Positions 1 to 7,647 of a stretch of DNA of 64,000 bases are shown piece by piece. Made by a program: the position numbers and the translations under genes. The notes below the pieces were generated by a model. That model worked only from the letters and a program-made list of their open reading frames with translations. It was not told the origin of the DNA and did not search any database. This DNA comes from an uncultured Croceitalea sp. (GTDB taxonomy: Bacteria > Bacteroidota > Bacteroidia > Flavobacteriales > Flavobacteriaceae): the NCBI GenBank assembly GCA_947499565.1, contig CANMOV010000001.1:186001-250000 (forward strand), given 5' to 3'. The first letter of the stretch is position 1; each line of letters starts with the position of its first letter.

Positions 1-268
1 TTTTTTTATTCAACCAGAGGGTAGTGTAGATGAACCACATCAAATGGCATGGCAACGCTATGGTTCTTTACCACCATGGGCGGGTATGCCAGATACTAAG
101 GCTATTATTCAATTACATTCGTGGCGTGTTGAAAGTCATGAAGAGTTTCCTGAAAAATTGTTGTCCTGGGCAAAGGAGAATAAACCTAAATGGCTAAATC
201 CACCAAAAGATGTGGCGGAGGTGAGGGCCCTGCAGAATGGAGAAGCCGGTGATGGTTGGGGAAGATAA
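1..268 (+). CDS. C-terminal fragment of an unrecognised protein
   Basis: An open frame enters the window at its left edge (codons in register with base 2) and stops at 268, so only about the last 88 residues are visible. They are rich in Trp and Pro (WQRYGSLPPWAGMPD, then KWLNPPKDVAEV) and end GDGWGR. I do not recognise the family and see no signal peptide or catalytic motif. It is followed at once by a symmetrical terminator and points toward the cytochrome c gene, so it belongs to a separate transcription unit. Whether it is part of the neighbouring regulon cannot be judged from here. Confidence 0.6.
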   Translation, partial: FFIQPEGSVDEPHQMAWQRYGSLPPWAGMPDTKAIIQLHSWRVESHEEFPEKLLSWAKENKPKWLNPPKDVAEVRALQNGEAGDGWGR

Positions 269-275
269 AATAAAT

Positions 276-305
276 AAAAAAAGGGGCTATAATGCCCCTT
301 TTTTA
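276..305. terminator. Bidirectional rho-independent terminator
   Basis: A hairpin with stem AAGGGGC / GCCCCTT (281-287 with 294-300) and loop TATAAT is flanked by A's on the left and T's on the right, so it can end transcription on both strands. It lies between the stop of the first (+) gene and the stop of the (-) cytochrome c gene, and marks the left edge of the catabolic locus. Confidence 0.85.
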
Positions 306-328
306 TAATTTGAATACCGAATATTAGT

Positions 329-763
329 TTATTTAGTCTCCTCCTTTAAATATTCGATGAGAACATCCTGTTGCTCTTTATTTTTAATGCCAATAAAAGC
401 CATAATAGTGCCAGGAACATAGTCTGTTGGTTTTTCTAACCACGCTCTAATATGATCTTCGTTCCAAACAATGTCAGATTTTTTAAGTGCTTCTGAATAA
501 GCAAAACCTTCTAATGAGGCTGCTTTTCTTCCAAAAATGCCATGTAAGTTTGGACCAACTTTATTGGGTTCACCTTTCTTTAGATTATGGCAGGCAGCAC
601 ATTGTATAAATGCTTTAGCTCCTGGAGATAGTTTTGCTATAGGCTTTTTTTGGCTTGTCTCCGTCTTAGGTCTTTTAACCAGAGACTCTTCTTTCTTCTC
701 AGCTTTGCTTCCGCAAGATGCCATAGCGAATGCTAATGCCGAGGTAAAAATTATTTTTTTCAT
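329..763 (-). CDS. Class I c-type cytochrome lipoprotein
   Basis: 144 residues. A lipoprotein signal ends at Cys17 (MASC), followed by a charged linker and a single-haem cytochrome c domain. CAACH (55-59) is the haem-attachment motif and Met121 in PGTIMAF is the likely distal ligand. The overall pattern resembles cytochrome c2 or c-550. It would sit in the periplasm, anchored to a membrane, and pass electrons. It is the last gene of a four-gene minus-strand unit that also encodes a Tat-exported flavin oxidase, so it may accept electrons from periplasmic oxidation (inference). The family call is secure; the partner is not. Confidence 0.88.
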   Translation of the reverse strand: MKKIIFTSALAFAMASCGSKAEKKEESLVKRPKTETSQKKPIAKLSPGAKAFIQCAACHNLKKGEPNKVGPNLHGIFGRKAASLEGFAYSEALKKSDIVWNEDHIRAWLEKPTDYVPGTIMAFIGIKNKEQQDVLIEYLKEETK

Positions 764-794
764 GTACTACTATTTATTCAATCCTTCTTAATTA

Positions 795-1811
795 CTATTT
801 ACTTTCTACTTTTTCACATACGCATGACGCCCATCCCATCTGAAACCCTGCTTTATCTGGATCAGGTTGTGCGAATGCCAAGGCTACTGAAGCACGTTGC
901 CCTTTTTCTATTAGGCGAACCATAAAAAAGTCTGAACCTTCTTTGTAAAATGGATACTGTTTTTCTCGTAACTGGACTTTATATGTTTTGCCATCAACAG
1001 GATTCTCAAAAAAACGAGAACCACCTTGGTCATGAATCAGAATATCATTGTAGCGTTTGTCTTTTTCGCTTGGTAAGTAATACGCTTTTTCGTGAAAAGC
1101 AATATCACAACTGTACCAATCTACTTTTCGCATTTTATGTGGAATGTCATTTGGATGCCCTTTATAAAAGGAATTATCCTTAACCAAGTAGGTCTGGTCA
1201 ACCCGCCAATATTGATTCTCCGAAATAATCATATCATGCACCGAATATCGTTTTAAGTCACCTTCACCAAACTGACACGATTTGTCTTTCATACTGCCAT
1301 GGTACTGTTCACCAATCCTTTTGAAAAAGACGTTACATCCATCCAAGCCAAAGAGGCTTTCTTTTTTTAAACCATCAAAAACTTTTGGTGTAGCATAGGT
1401 CCCCAAATATTTTTTAGAATCCCTTAAAAAATAAAGCTCCATTTCAATAGTTTCTTTGGGAGCGTTACTTTTAAAATTAACTATTCTTTGTCGCCCAACT
1501 TTGGTGGAATCACCTCCTGTGTACTCTTCAATATAAAAAACATATTCACCAATTTCAGGTGCATTTATGCGGGTATGAATTACATGAATGCGCTCATGCT
1601 TTTCCTCTTCTTTTCCAGGCCATCCACCACGACCTTCATACCAGTTTTGAGAATCGTTATCAAATTCGCCTTCAAACCACTTTGAAAGCAGTAAAAGATC
1701 TCTAACATTAGGGTCACTAGATTGCGCTATGCCATTAAAACTTCCAAGAAATATTACTAGAATGGCCAGAAAGCCGGTATTCAAGTTTGAGTTCATTTTA
1801 AATTTTTTCAT
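795..1811 (-). CDS. Secreted CpcT/CpeT-like (bilin-lyase fold) protein with extra C-terminal domain
   Basis: 338 residues. A signal peptide covers about 1-30 (ends GIAQ). Residues about 38-210 match the CpcT/CpeT pattern: FEGEFDNDSQ near the start, an EYVFYIEEY strand, VGRQRIVNF, a GCNVFF segment, and a KDKSCQFG motif equivalent to the family's G-K-x-C. In cyanobacteria CpcT/CpeT proteins are phycobilin lyases or chaperones with a ten-stranded calycin-like barrel. The last ~90 residues (from IHDQGGSRFF) form an additional domain, also seen in the protein at 7648-8706, that I do not recognise. No phycobiliprotein gene is nearby, so ligand binding is more plausible than chromophore attachment. 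Start could also be the internal Met6. Confidence 0.72.
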   Translation of the reverse strand: MKKFKMNSNLNTGFLAILVIFLGSFNGIAQSSDPNVRDLLLLSKWFEGEFDNDSQNWYEGRGGWPGKEEEKHERIHVIHTRINAPEIGEYVFYIEEYTGGDSTKVGRQRIVNFKSNAPKETIEMELYFLRDSKKYLGTYATPKVFDGLKKESLFGLDGCNVFFKRIGEQYHGSMKDKSCQFGEGDLKRYSVHDMIISENQYWRVDQTYLVKDNSFYKGHPNDIPHKMRKVDWYSCDIAFHEKAYYLPSEKDKRYNDILIHDQGGSRFFENPVDGKTYKVQLREKQYPFYKEGSDFFMVRLIEKGQRASVALAFAQPDPDKAGFQMGWASCVCEKVESK

Positions 1812-1840
1812 GTATTTCCGTTAAATAAAGCGATTCTTTT

Positions 1841-3343
1841 TTATGCTTCCATTATAATCTCTAGGGCAGCTCGTTCGCCAGATTCAAAAGCACCTTCCAT
1901 GCCACGTTCCATAATTGCGGTGTGTTCACCACAGAAATGAATATTGCCATGTCTTGGACGCATGTTGTTTCCAAACTTTGTTACTTGGCCTGGTTGCCAA
2001 TATACCCAATCACCTGCACCATGAATGTCACGTTCACAAGACTGAATTAATAATGGTTTCAGAAGCCCTTTTGTAGAAGGGCGCAATTCTGCAAGCTTTA
2101 TTTGGCAATAAGAGAATACCTGTTCATCTGTCATTAATCGGAATTTCAGAGATTCAGGTCCGTTTATAAAGACTACTAATGCCTCTGGTTGGTCAGAAGA
2201 GCGTTTTGTGCGGACTGCAACTCTTTCTAGCTCCCCATCGGACCACATGTTAGGCGCCAATCCGTCTTTTTCCCAAAATGGCTCCATTACTTGAAAGTGC
2301 GCTTGAATTGATAGTCCATACCCTATTTCGTTAACTGCTTCTGCAGCAATCCCTCGCATTAATGGCTCAAAAGTCACATTTTTTAGTACAGAAATTGGAA
2401 TACTACAAATTACATGGTCGGCATTATATACTGTACCATCTGAGCAGCTTATTTCAGTAATGTTGTTTTTTTCACGGAAAGCAACAACGGTCTTTTCCAA
2501 AAGTACTTCGTTATTAAGACTTTCTGCCATCCTTGATGGTAACTGAGAGTTTCCACCCTTAATCATTTTATAGCTTTTTCCATCTGCGAATTGTAGCTTA
2601 CCATTGAATTCGTTTACATGATATCTGCGCAATTCGTTTAAAGCTGAAGTCCTGTGCATACCACCCGAGTGAATGGTCACATTCATCAAACGAATGGTTT
2701 CTTCATCTAATCCTTTAGAACGCAAATACTGATCATGTGGGATATCATATTTTTGAAATTCTGGCTTTAACCAGGCATCTAAAGGCTGGTCTTTTAATGG
2801 GTTTTCATGATTAGAGATTCTAGATAAAAATTGACTAGGTAACAGATCTCTGAATTCCCCTTTTTGAGGATTCATTGGATGTGAAGGCCAATCTTCTCTA
2901 GTAATAAACTCCCCATTGATGTGATACATCCAAGGACGGTTTTCATTTGTTTGTTCAGGGGAAAATAAGGATAGCCCCATTTTATCCACCATACTAATCA
3001 TCCGAGCATAGTTGGCGCCAATCCATTCTCCGGCTGCTTCTGGTTTTCCAGGGATATTTTCTAAAGTGTATACTCTACCTCCAAGTCGTTTTCTTCCTTC
3101 CAGAACTAAAACATCGTAACCAGCATCTTCCAATAGGATTGCGGCTTGTAGTCCTGAAAGTCCAGCACCAACAACGATAACATCATATTTTTCTTTAGCG
3201 GGACCTTTAGGCTGTTCTGGCAGTAGTACTAGTTCTTCTTTTGGTTTTTCTTCTTTAGTAGCACAGTTTGCAAGTCCTAATGCGCCCACGGCTGCAGCAG
3301 CTCCTGCCACATTTTTTACAAACTTTCTTCTTGTTGTTTTCAT
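1841..3343 (-). CDS. Tat-exported FAD-dependent amine oxidase family protein
   Basis: 500 residues. The N-terminus carries a twin-arginine signal (TRRKFVK, 4-10) and a lipobox-like Cys27. The Rossmann motif VGAGLSG is at 58-64, followed by EGRKRLGGRV (second FAD contact), and the C-terminus has CGEHTAIMERGMEGAFESG, the conserved FAD-binding end of the flavin amine oxidase family (MAO, tryptophan monooxygenase, phytoene desaturase relatives). It should be folded with FAD in the cytoplasm and exported. Substrate unknown. It is one of three such oxidases in the window (others at 5351 and 21563), second in an operon behind the SUMF1-like gene and followed by a CpcT/CpeT-like gene. Confidence 0.85.
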   Translation of the reverse strand: MKTTRRKFVKNVAGAAAAVGALGLANCATKEEKPKEELVLLPEQPKGPAKEKYDVIVVGAGLSGLQAAILLEDAGYDVLVLEGRKRLGGRVYTLENIPGKPEAAGEWIGANYARMISMVDKMGLSLFSPEQTNENRPWMYHINGEFITREDWPSHPMNPQKGEFRDLLPSQFLSRISNHENPLKDQPLDAWLKPEFQKYDIPHDQYLRSKGLDEETIRLMNVTIHSGGMHRTSALNELRRYHVNEFNGKLQFADGKSYKMIKGGNSQLPSRMAESLNNEVLLEKTVVAFREKNNITEISCSDGTVYNADHVICSIPISVLKNVTFEPLMRGIAAEAVNEIGYGLSIQAHFQVMEPFWEKDGLAPNMWSDGELERVAVRTKRSSDQPEALVVFINGPESLKFRLMTDEQVFSYCQIKLAELRPSTKGLLKPLLIQSCERDIHGAGDWVYWQPGQVTKFGNNMRPRHGNIHFCGEHTAIMERGMEGAFESGERAALEIIMEA

Positions 3344-3369
3344 CTTTTTTTTTCTTAAATAGCGATATT

Positions 3370-4320
3370 TTATTTCTTTTCAATTTCTGCAGCAACGCGA
3401 AAGCCTAACATAAAACTTTTGTAATCTGCACCATCAGCTGAGCGAACTGCTGCCCGGCTCCATGCTATTCCACTAATCCAACTTCCTCCTTTTGGAGTGC
3501 GCCATGCGCAATTATTTTCTGGGTCATTTGTGTCCGCTGTTCCATCTAGAGGAGCATCTGTTAAGTCTCTTTTGTAACAGTCTTCCGTCCATTCCCAAGC
3601 GTTGCCGACCATGTCATATAAACCAAACTTATTAGGTTTAAATTTTCCAACTGGAGCGGTGTATACGTAACCATCTGTGCATGGAAAAGAAGGTCTTGTA
3701 GGATACTTGTCTCCAAACGCTCTATCGCCAATGTTAGCGTACTCACATGCCTCTTCTGGGTTCGTTCCCCAATACCAAGGAGAACTGCTTCCTGCTCTTG
3801 AAGCATATTCGAATTCAACGGCAGAGGGAATACGGTATTTTCTCCCTGTTTTTTTAGACAACCAATTTGCATATGCATTGGCATCACTCCAGCTTACACA
3901 TACTACGGGTGCATCTTCCCGTTGTGCATAACCAGGGTTTTTCCAATTATGATTGGCAATATATCCATATTGTTTACCATCGTAGTAGTTGCAACCCACT
4001 AGGGGCTCACCATCACGAATGGCAGCCTTAGATTTGTATTTAGTCTCTTCCATAAATACTCTGTACTGGCCCAAGGTGACTTCTTTGGCTGCTAACGCAA
4101 ATGGTTTGCTAATAGTTGCCAACACTCTCTTTCTATCGCTTTGTTTTCTTCCTATTTCTTCTTTGTAAGAACCAATATAGACTTTGCCAGTTGGAATAGT
4201 TACCATTTCTGGACATGATTTACAATCTTTAAAAGATGGTATACTATCATTTTGCGCTGCAACTTTAAAAAAGAAAATTTGTAACAGGATTAAGAATAGT
4301 ATGTGGAAGCTCGTTTTCAT
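3370..4320 (-). CDS. Exported SUMF1/formylglycine-generating-enzyme-like protein lacking the catalytic cysteines
   Basis: 316 residues with a signal peptide (cleavage near VAAQ, residue 23). The FGE-sulfatase (SUMF1/EgtB) fold is recognisable from VTLGQYRVFMEET, APVVCVSWSDANAYANWL, YRIPSAVEFEYASRAG, GLYDMVGNAWEWTED and the terminal KGGSW...RAAVRSADG...GFRV. In true formylglycine-generating enzymes two Cys lie between GGS and the RVAAR-like motif. Here that segment reads WISGIAWS and has none. Conversion of a sulfatase Cys is therefore unlikely; a structural or ligand-binding role, or another oxidation chemistry, is possible. First gene of the leftward unit that starts at the operator at 4390-4420. 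Confidence 0.78.
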   Translation of the reverse strand: MKTSFHILFLILLQIFFFKVAAQNDSIPSFKDCKSCPEMVTIPTGKVYIGSYKEEIGRKQSDRKRVLATISKPFALAAKEVTLGQYRVFMEETKYKSKAAIRDGEPLVGCNYYDGKQYGYIANHNWKNPGYAQREDAPVVCVSWSDANAYANWLSKKTGRKYRIPSAVEFEYASRAGSSSPWYWGTNPEEACEYANIGDRAFGDKYPTRPSFPCTDGYVYTAPVGKFKPNKFGLYDMVGNAWEWTEDCYKRDLTDAPLDGTADTNDPENNCAWRTPKGGSWISGIAWSRAAVRSADGADYKSFMLGFRVAAEIEKK

Positions 4321-4389
4321 TTTTAGGAACTCTTTTTTAAACTATAACTTTTAAAATGAGAAATAATATGTGAAATATACAAATAATTA

Positions 4390-4420
4390 GTTAACTTAGT
4401 TAACAATTAACATAATTAAT
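4390..4420. promoter_or_regulatory. Shared compound operator, copy 1
   Basis: Two 15-bp boxes, GTTAAC-TTA-GTTAAC (4390-4404) and ATTAAC-ATA-ATTAAT (4406-4420), are separated by 1 bp. The same RTTAAY-N3-RTTAAY pair recurs at five other promoters. It lies between the divergent genes at 4320 (-) and 4461 (+), so it can control both units. A TAAATTG stretch at 4434-4440, close to the Bacteroidota -7 element, follows on the + side. Confidence 0.8.
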
Positions 4421-4460
4421 CAATATTTAATTTTAAATTGAAGTTATATTAAAATCTATC

Positions 4461-5354
4461 ATGAAAGCGCAAGAACAACTAATATTGACCGTATTTTTCT
4501 CTTTTATTATTTTAGGCAGTTGTAAGGAGAATGAGAAAAAAGACTCAGATGCTGCAGAGATTTCAATACTACAAGAGGATTTAGCTTATGACCTAAATGA
4601 CCCAAATGATCAATTCCTTATTTTTCAAAAACTACAAGGAGATTTATCTGGAAAAAAGACGTATTCATATTCCGAGGGACGTGTGTTTGGTATTAGACCG
4701 GATAGACCAGATAGTTTAAACGTCTTTGGAAAAGAAGTTTTTAAGTATACCGGTTGTGGTATAAAAATTATGAGACTTTTGGAAAATGGAAATGTAGAAT
4801 CAAAATCCCGAGGTTGGTTATTATACCAAGACCCGAAGACTAAAGCATTTCTTGATAGTATGGTAAATCCATATACCGGAAAAACGGTTGAGGTGCCGCC
4901 ATTTAGAGCTGGAATAAGAGGAGGGGTTATGACTCCTAATGGACCTAAGATAGATGCGACCTTTAAAATGGAAAGTACGGCTTTTGATTCTCCAATGAAT
5001 TTAGTTTTCACAGAAATAGGAGACCGCATGCATGTTACGCGCCATGCCTTTACCAAATGGTTTGAAAGTAAATCGCAAACTTGGCGTACAGAAATGACAC
5101 TGGATACTTATGATTTTGATACATCTTACCTAATGGATAGATCGCATACCCATATACCATCGGATTTTCATTGGACAAGTGAAACTTCATGGCTTTCAAT
5201 TCTTAAGATGAGAGGCACTCCAGGTCATATGATTTGGACCTCTAGCGGAAGTACTTTTTATAGTGAAGATGATTTGCCAGAAGAATTTATTGCAAAAACC
5301 ATAGAGAAACAACCCACTATATTTTCGGAACCTTTAAATTGGGATGAAGAATGA
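4461..5354 (+). CDS. DUF1838-family lipoprotein
   Basis: 297 residues. A lipoprotein signal ends at LGSC21. The body follows the DUF1838 layout: a Gly-rich VFGIRPDRPD strand, CGIKIMR, a YQDPKTKAFLDSMVNPYTGKTVEVPPF segment (compare the DP-x-T-x8-NPWTGE motif of the paralogue at 33813) and an R-H-A-F-T-K-W region. The molecular function of DUF1838 is not known to me. Anchored at the cell envelope, it opens the rightward arm from operator copy 1, and its stop overlaps the start of the next oxidase by 4 bp, implying translational coupling. Confidence 0.7.
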   Translation: MKAQEQLILTVFFSFIILGSCKENEKKDSDAAEISILQEDLAYDLNDPNDQFLIFQKLQGDLSGKKTYSYSEGRVFGIRPDRPDSLNVFGKEVFKYTGCGIKIMRLLENGNVESKSRGWLLYQDPKTKAFLDSMVNPYTGKTVEVPPFRAGIRGGVMTPNGPKIDATFKMESTAFDSPMNLVFTEIGDRMHVTRHAFTKWFESKSQTWRTEMTLDTYDFDTSYLMDRSHTHIPSDFHWTSETSWLSILKMRGTPGHMIWTSSGSTFYSEDDLPEEFIAKTIEKQPTIFSEPLNWDEE

Positions 5355-6853
5355 AAAAACCAGTTAAAAATGTAAAATCAACGAACATGAATCGTCGTGA
5401 GATGATCCAAAAAACGGGTCTAGCATTTGCTGCTGCTCCATTTTATTTTGGATTAAACTCTTGTGTACTGGGAGGAGCTAAAAAATCATTTGATGCAGAT
5501 GTAATTATTGTTGGTGCTGGACTATCAGGCCTAAATGCTGCATTATTATTAGAAAATGCTGGATACAAGGTAATTATAGTTGAGGCTACAGACCGTTTTG
5601 GAGGTCGCGTTCATACAGCAAAAGAAAGTGATGTTCCTGGTCATCCGGAATTAGGAGCCAATGGCATAGGTGGTGGTTATGCACGCGTTCTAGATGCGGC
5701 TCAAAAGTATGGTGTTGAAATTGGTCCTATGCGACCAAGAACAGAAGCCAGAAATGGGGAATTGATTTATCATATTAAGGATAATTTCATTCTACCCGCA
5801 GATTGGTCCGTCAGTTCTATAAACACATTACCAGATGGTTACAGAAAATCGCTACCTGCTTACACAGCATGGCCGCTTTTTTCGAAACTGAATCCACTTC
5901 CTAAGATGGATTTAGCAGCATGGAGAAACCCCGAATATAAGGACTGGGACAAATCGGTTTATGAGGTATTAAAAAAAGAAGGATTCTCCGAAGATGCTAT
6001 GAAATTGGCTATGGGAACAAACTCCAGCTACGGAATAGACGCCAAGAATATTTCAATCATGATGTTCTTTCAGATATTAACTTGGTTTGATCAACAATCA
6101 GCTTCTTCTGGAAAAGGTGGTGCTGTTATTGGTGGTAATCAACGCTTACCAGAGGCAATGGGGGCAGCTTTTAAACAAGATGTACTTCTTAATAGCCCCG
6201 TTAAAAGTATTGCATCGGAAGAAGATGGTGTAAGCGTAACACTTAAAGATGATAAAAAATTAAGAGCCCCATATACCTTGGTTACATTACCTACATCTGC
6301 ATTAAGAAGAATTAAAATATCCCCAGACGCCAATGCAAATCAAAAAAGAGGTTTCCAAGGTCTTGACTATACTCCCGTTCTTCAAATACATTATGTGCCT
6401 ACAAAGAAGTACTGGGAAGAAGATAGTCTGCCTCCTAGTATGTGGTGCGATAATTTGGCGGGTCGTTTTATGGCACTAAAGAACGATCTTCAAAATCCGG
6501 ATAGGGTTACAAGTTGTGTTGCTTTTTTAAATAGTACTGTTGCCCTTGAAGTTAGTAAAATGAGCAAGAAAGATGCTATTGCTCGTGTCACCAAAACCTT
6601 AGAAGAAATGCGACCAAGTTTAAAAGGAGCATTGAAGTTTGTCCACTATTGGAACTGGATAGATAATCCTTATGCAGGTGGCGCTTATGCATACTGGAAA
6701 CCAGGACAGATTACCGATTTTGCTAACAATCTTGCCCAACCTATTGGTAGGATACATTTTGCAGGAGAACACACCGCTCTAATGAATAGAGGTATGGAAG
6801 GTGCTATGGAATCTGGGGAACGTGCAGGTTTAGAAATTTTAAATTTAATTTAA
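5351..6853 (+). CDS. Tat-exported FAD-dependent amine oxidase family protein (second copy)
   Basis: 500 residues. NRREMIQ (14-20) followed by a hydrophobic stretch and Cys38 forms a Tat signal; Met13 is an alternative start that removes the 4-bp overlap with DUF1838. IIVGAGLSG (52-60), EATDRFGGRVHT and the C-terminal AGEHTALMNRGMEGAMESGERAG give the FAD-binding frame of the flavin amine oxidase family. It resembles the copy at 1841 in length and C-terminus more than the 450-residue copy at 21563. The substrate is unknown. Placement between DUF1838 and a CpcT/CpeT-like gene mirrors the oxidase + CpcT/CpeT pairing on the left arm. Confidence 0.84.
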   Translation: MKKPVKNVKSTNMNRREMIQKTGLAFAAAPFYFGLNSCVLGGAKKSFDADVIIVGAGLSGLNAALLLENAGYKVIIVEATDRFGGRVHTAKESDVPGHPELGANGIGGGYARVLDAAQKYGVEIGPMRPRTEARNGELIYHIKDNFILPADWSVSSINTLPDGYRKSLPAYTAWPLFSKLNPLPKMDLAAWRNPEYKDWDKSVYEVLKKEGFSEDAMKLAMGTNSSYGIDAKNISIMMFFQILTWFDQQSASSGKGGAVIGGNQRLPEAMGAAFKQDVLLNSPVKSIASEEDGVSVTLKDDKKLRAPYTLVTLPTSALRRIKISPDANANQKRGFQGLDYTPVLQIHYVPTKKYWEEDSLPPSMWCDNLAGRFMALKNDLQNPDRVTSCVAFLNSTVALEVSKMSKKDAIARVTKTLEEMRPSLKGALKFVHYWNWIDNPYAGGAYAYWKPGQITDFANNLAQPIGRIHFAGEHTALMNRGMEGAMESGERAGLEILNLI

Positions 6854-6865
6854 AGAGATACTATA

Positions 6866-7600
6866 ATGATGAACATTTCAAAGAACAATATTTTAGGAGT
6901 TTGTTTGCTTGCTTCAGCTATGGTCTTTACAAGCTGTAGTGAAAAAAAGAAAAAGGAAGTTTCGGAAATTGAGGAACCCGTAATTAAAGTCTTATCCATT
7001 GATGAACAAATTGATGAGATCATGAATATGTGGCCTGGCACCTATAATAATGATAAACAGATTGCTGAAGTTGAATCTAATGGTGATAAAGTTTGGCGTT
7101 TAGATGATTCAGGCGAGGATGGATGGTTGCATTTACAATCACATTATATTAAATTAAATGCACCTACTATTGGAGAAAACGTTTTGTATGTTGAAGAATA
7201 TAGAGATCATGATCCTTCGGCAACCTATCGTCAACGAATCTATACCATAGCCAAAGATAGTTTAGGAGAACAGATTCGAGTAAAAATGTGGCCTTTTAAG
7301 GATAAGACTAAATATGTTGGCGCTTGGGAAAATATGTCAATTTTGGATAGTCTAAGTGTTGAAGAGATAAGTGCATTCCCCGATATATGCGATTTGATTG
7401 TAAAAAATATGGATGGAAAATACAATATGAAAATGAATGGCAGAGACTGTACTTTTGGTTCAAAGACATTTAACTATGAGGTAATGCTAAGTGAGGGAAT
7501 GTTTAGTTATCGAGATAAGATTACCGATAAAGAAACCGATTCTGTTATTTCGACCGCAGCAAATTATGCCTATCATAACTTGGATTTAATAAAAAAATAA
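6866..7600 (+). CDS. CpcT/CpeT-like lipoprotein (single domain)
   Basis: 244 residues. Lipobox FTSC24, then a Lys-rich linker. The domain has MNMWPGTYNNDKQ (compare GEYDN/GEFDN in the paralogues), IGENVLYVEEYRD, TYRQRIYTI, a DICDLIVK segment with the family Cys, and RDCTFGSKTFNYEV. This is the compact CpcT/CpeT form, without the extra C-terminal domain of the copies at 795 and 7648. Start may be Met1 or the adjacent Met2. It is the last gene of the rightward arm from operator copy 1, and converges on the next unit at a shared terminator. As a surface or periplasmic lipoprotein it is suited to ligand capture (inference). Confidence 0.75.
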   Translation: MMNISKNNILGVCLLASAMVFTSCSEKKKKEVSEIEEPVIKVLSIDEQIDEIMNMWPGTYNNDKQIAEVESNGDKVWRLDDSGEDGWLHLQSHYIKLNAPTIGENVLYVEEYRDHDPSATYRQRIYTIAKDSLGEQIRVKMWPFKDKTKYVGAWENMSILDSLSVEEISAFPDICDLIVKNMDGKYNMKMNGRDCTFGSKTFNYEVMLSEGMFSYRDKITDKETDSVISTAANYAYHNLDLIKK

Positions 7601-7618
7601 ATTCTAAAAATTTTATTT

Positions 7619-7642
7619 AAAAGCCCTTGAGAAAGGGCTTTT
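7619..7642. terminator. Bidirectional terminator
   Basis: A 10-bp perfect stem, AAAAGCCCTT with AAGGGCTTTT, closes a GAGA loop. The A/T-rich ends serve both strands. It separates the convergent CpcT/CpeT-like genes ending at 7600 (+) and 7648 (-). Confidence 0.9.
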
Positions 7643-7647
7643 CTATT

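Noticed and set aside
3370-4320. Sulfatase-activating enzyme and therefore a sulfated-polysaccharide locus
   Set aside because: The catalytic cysteines are missing and there are no sulfatase, glycoside hydrolase or SusCD genes in the window.
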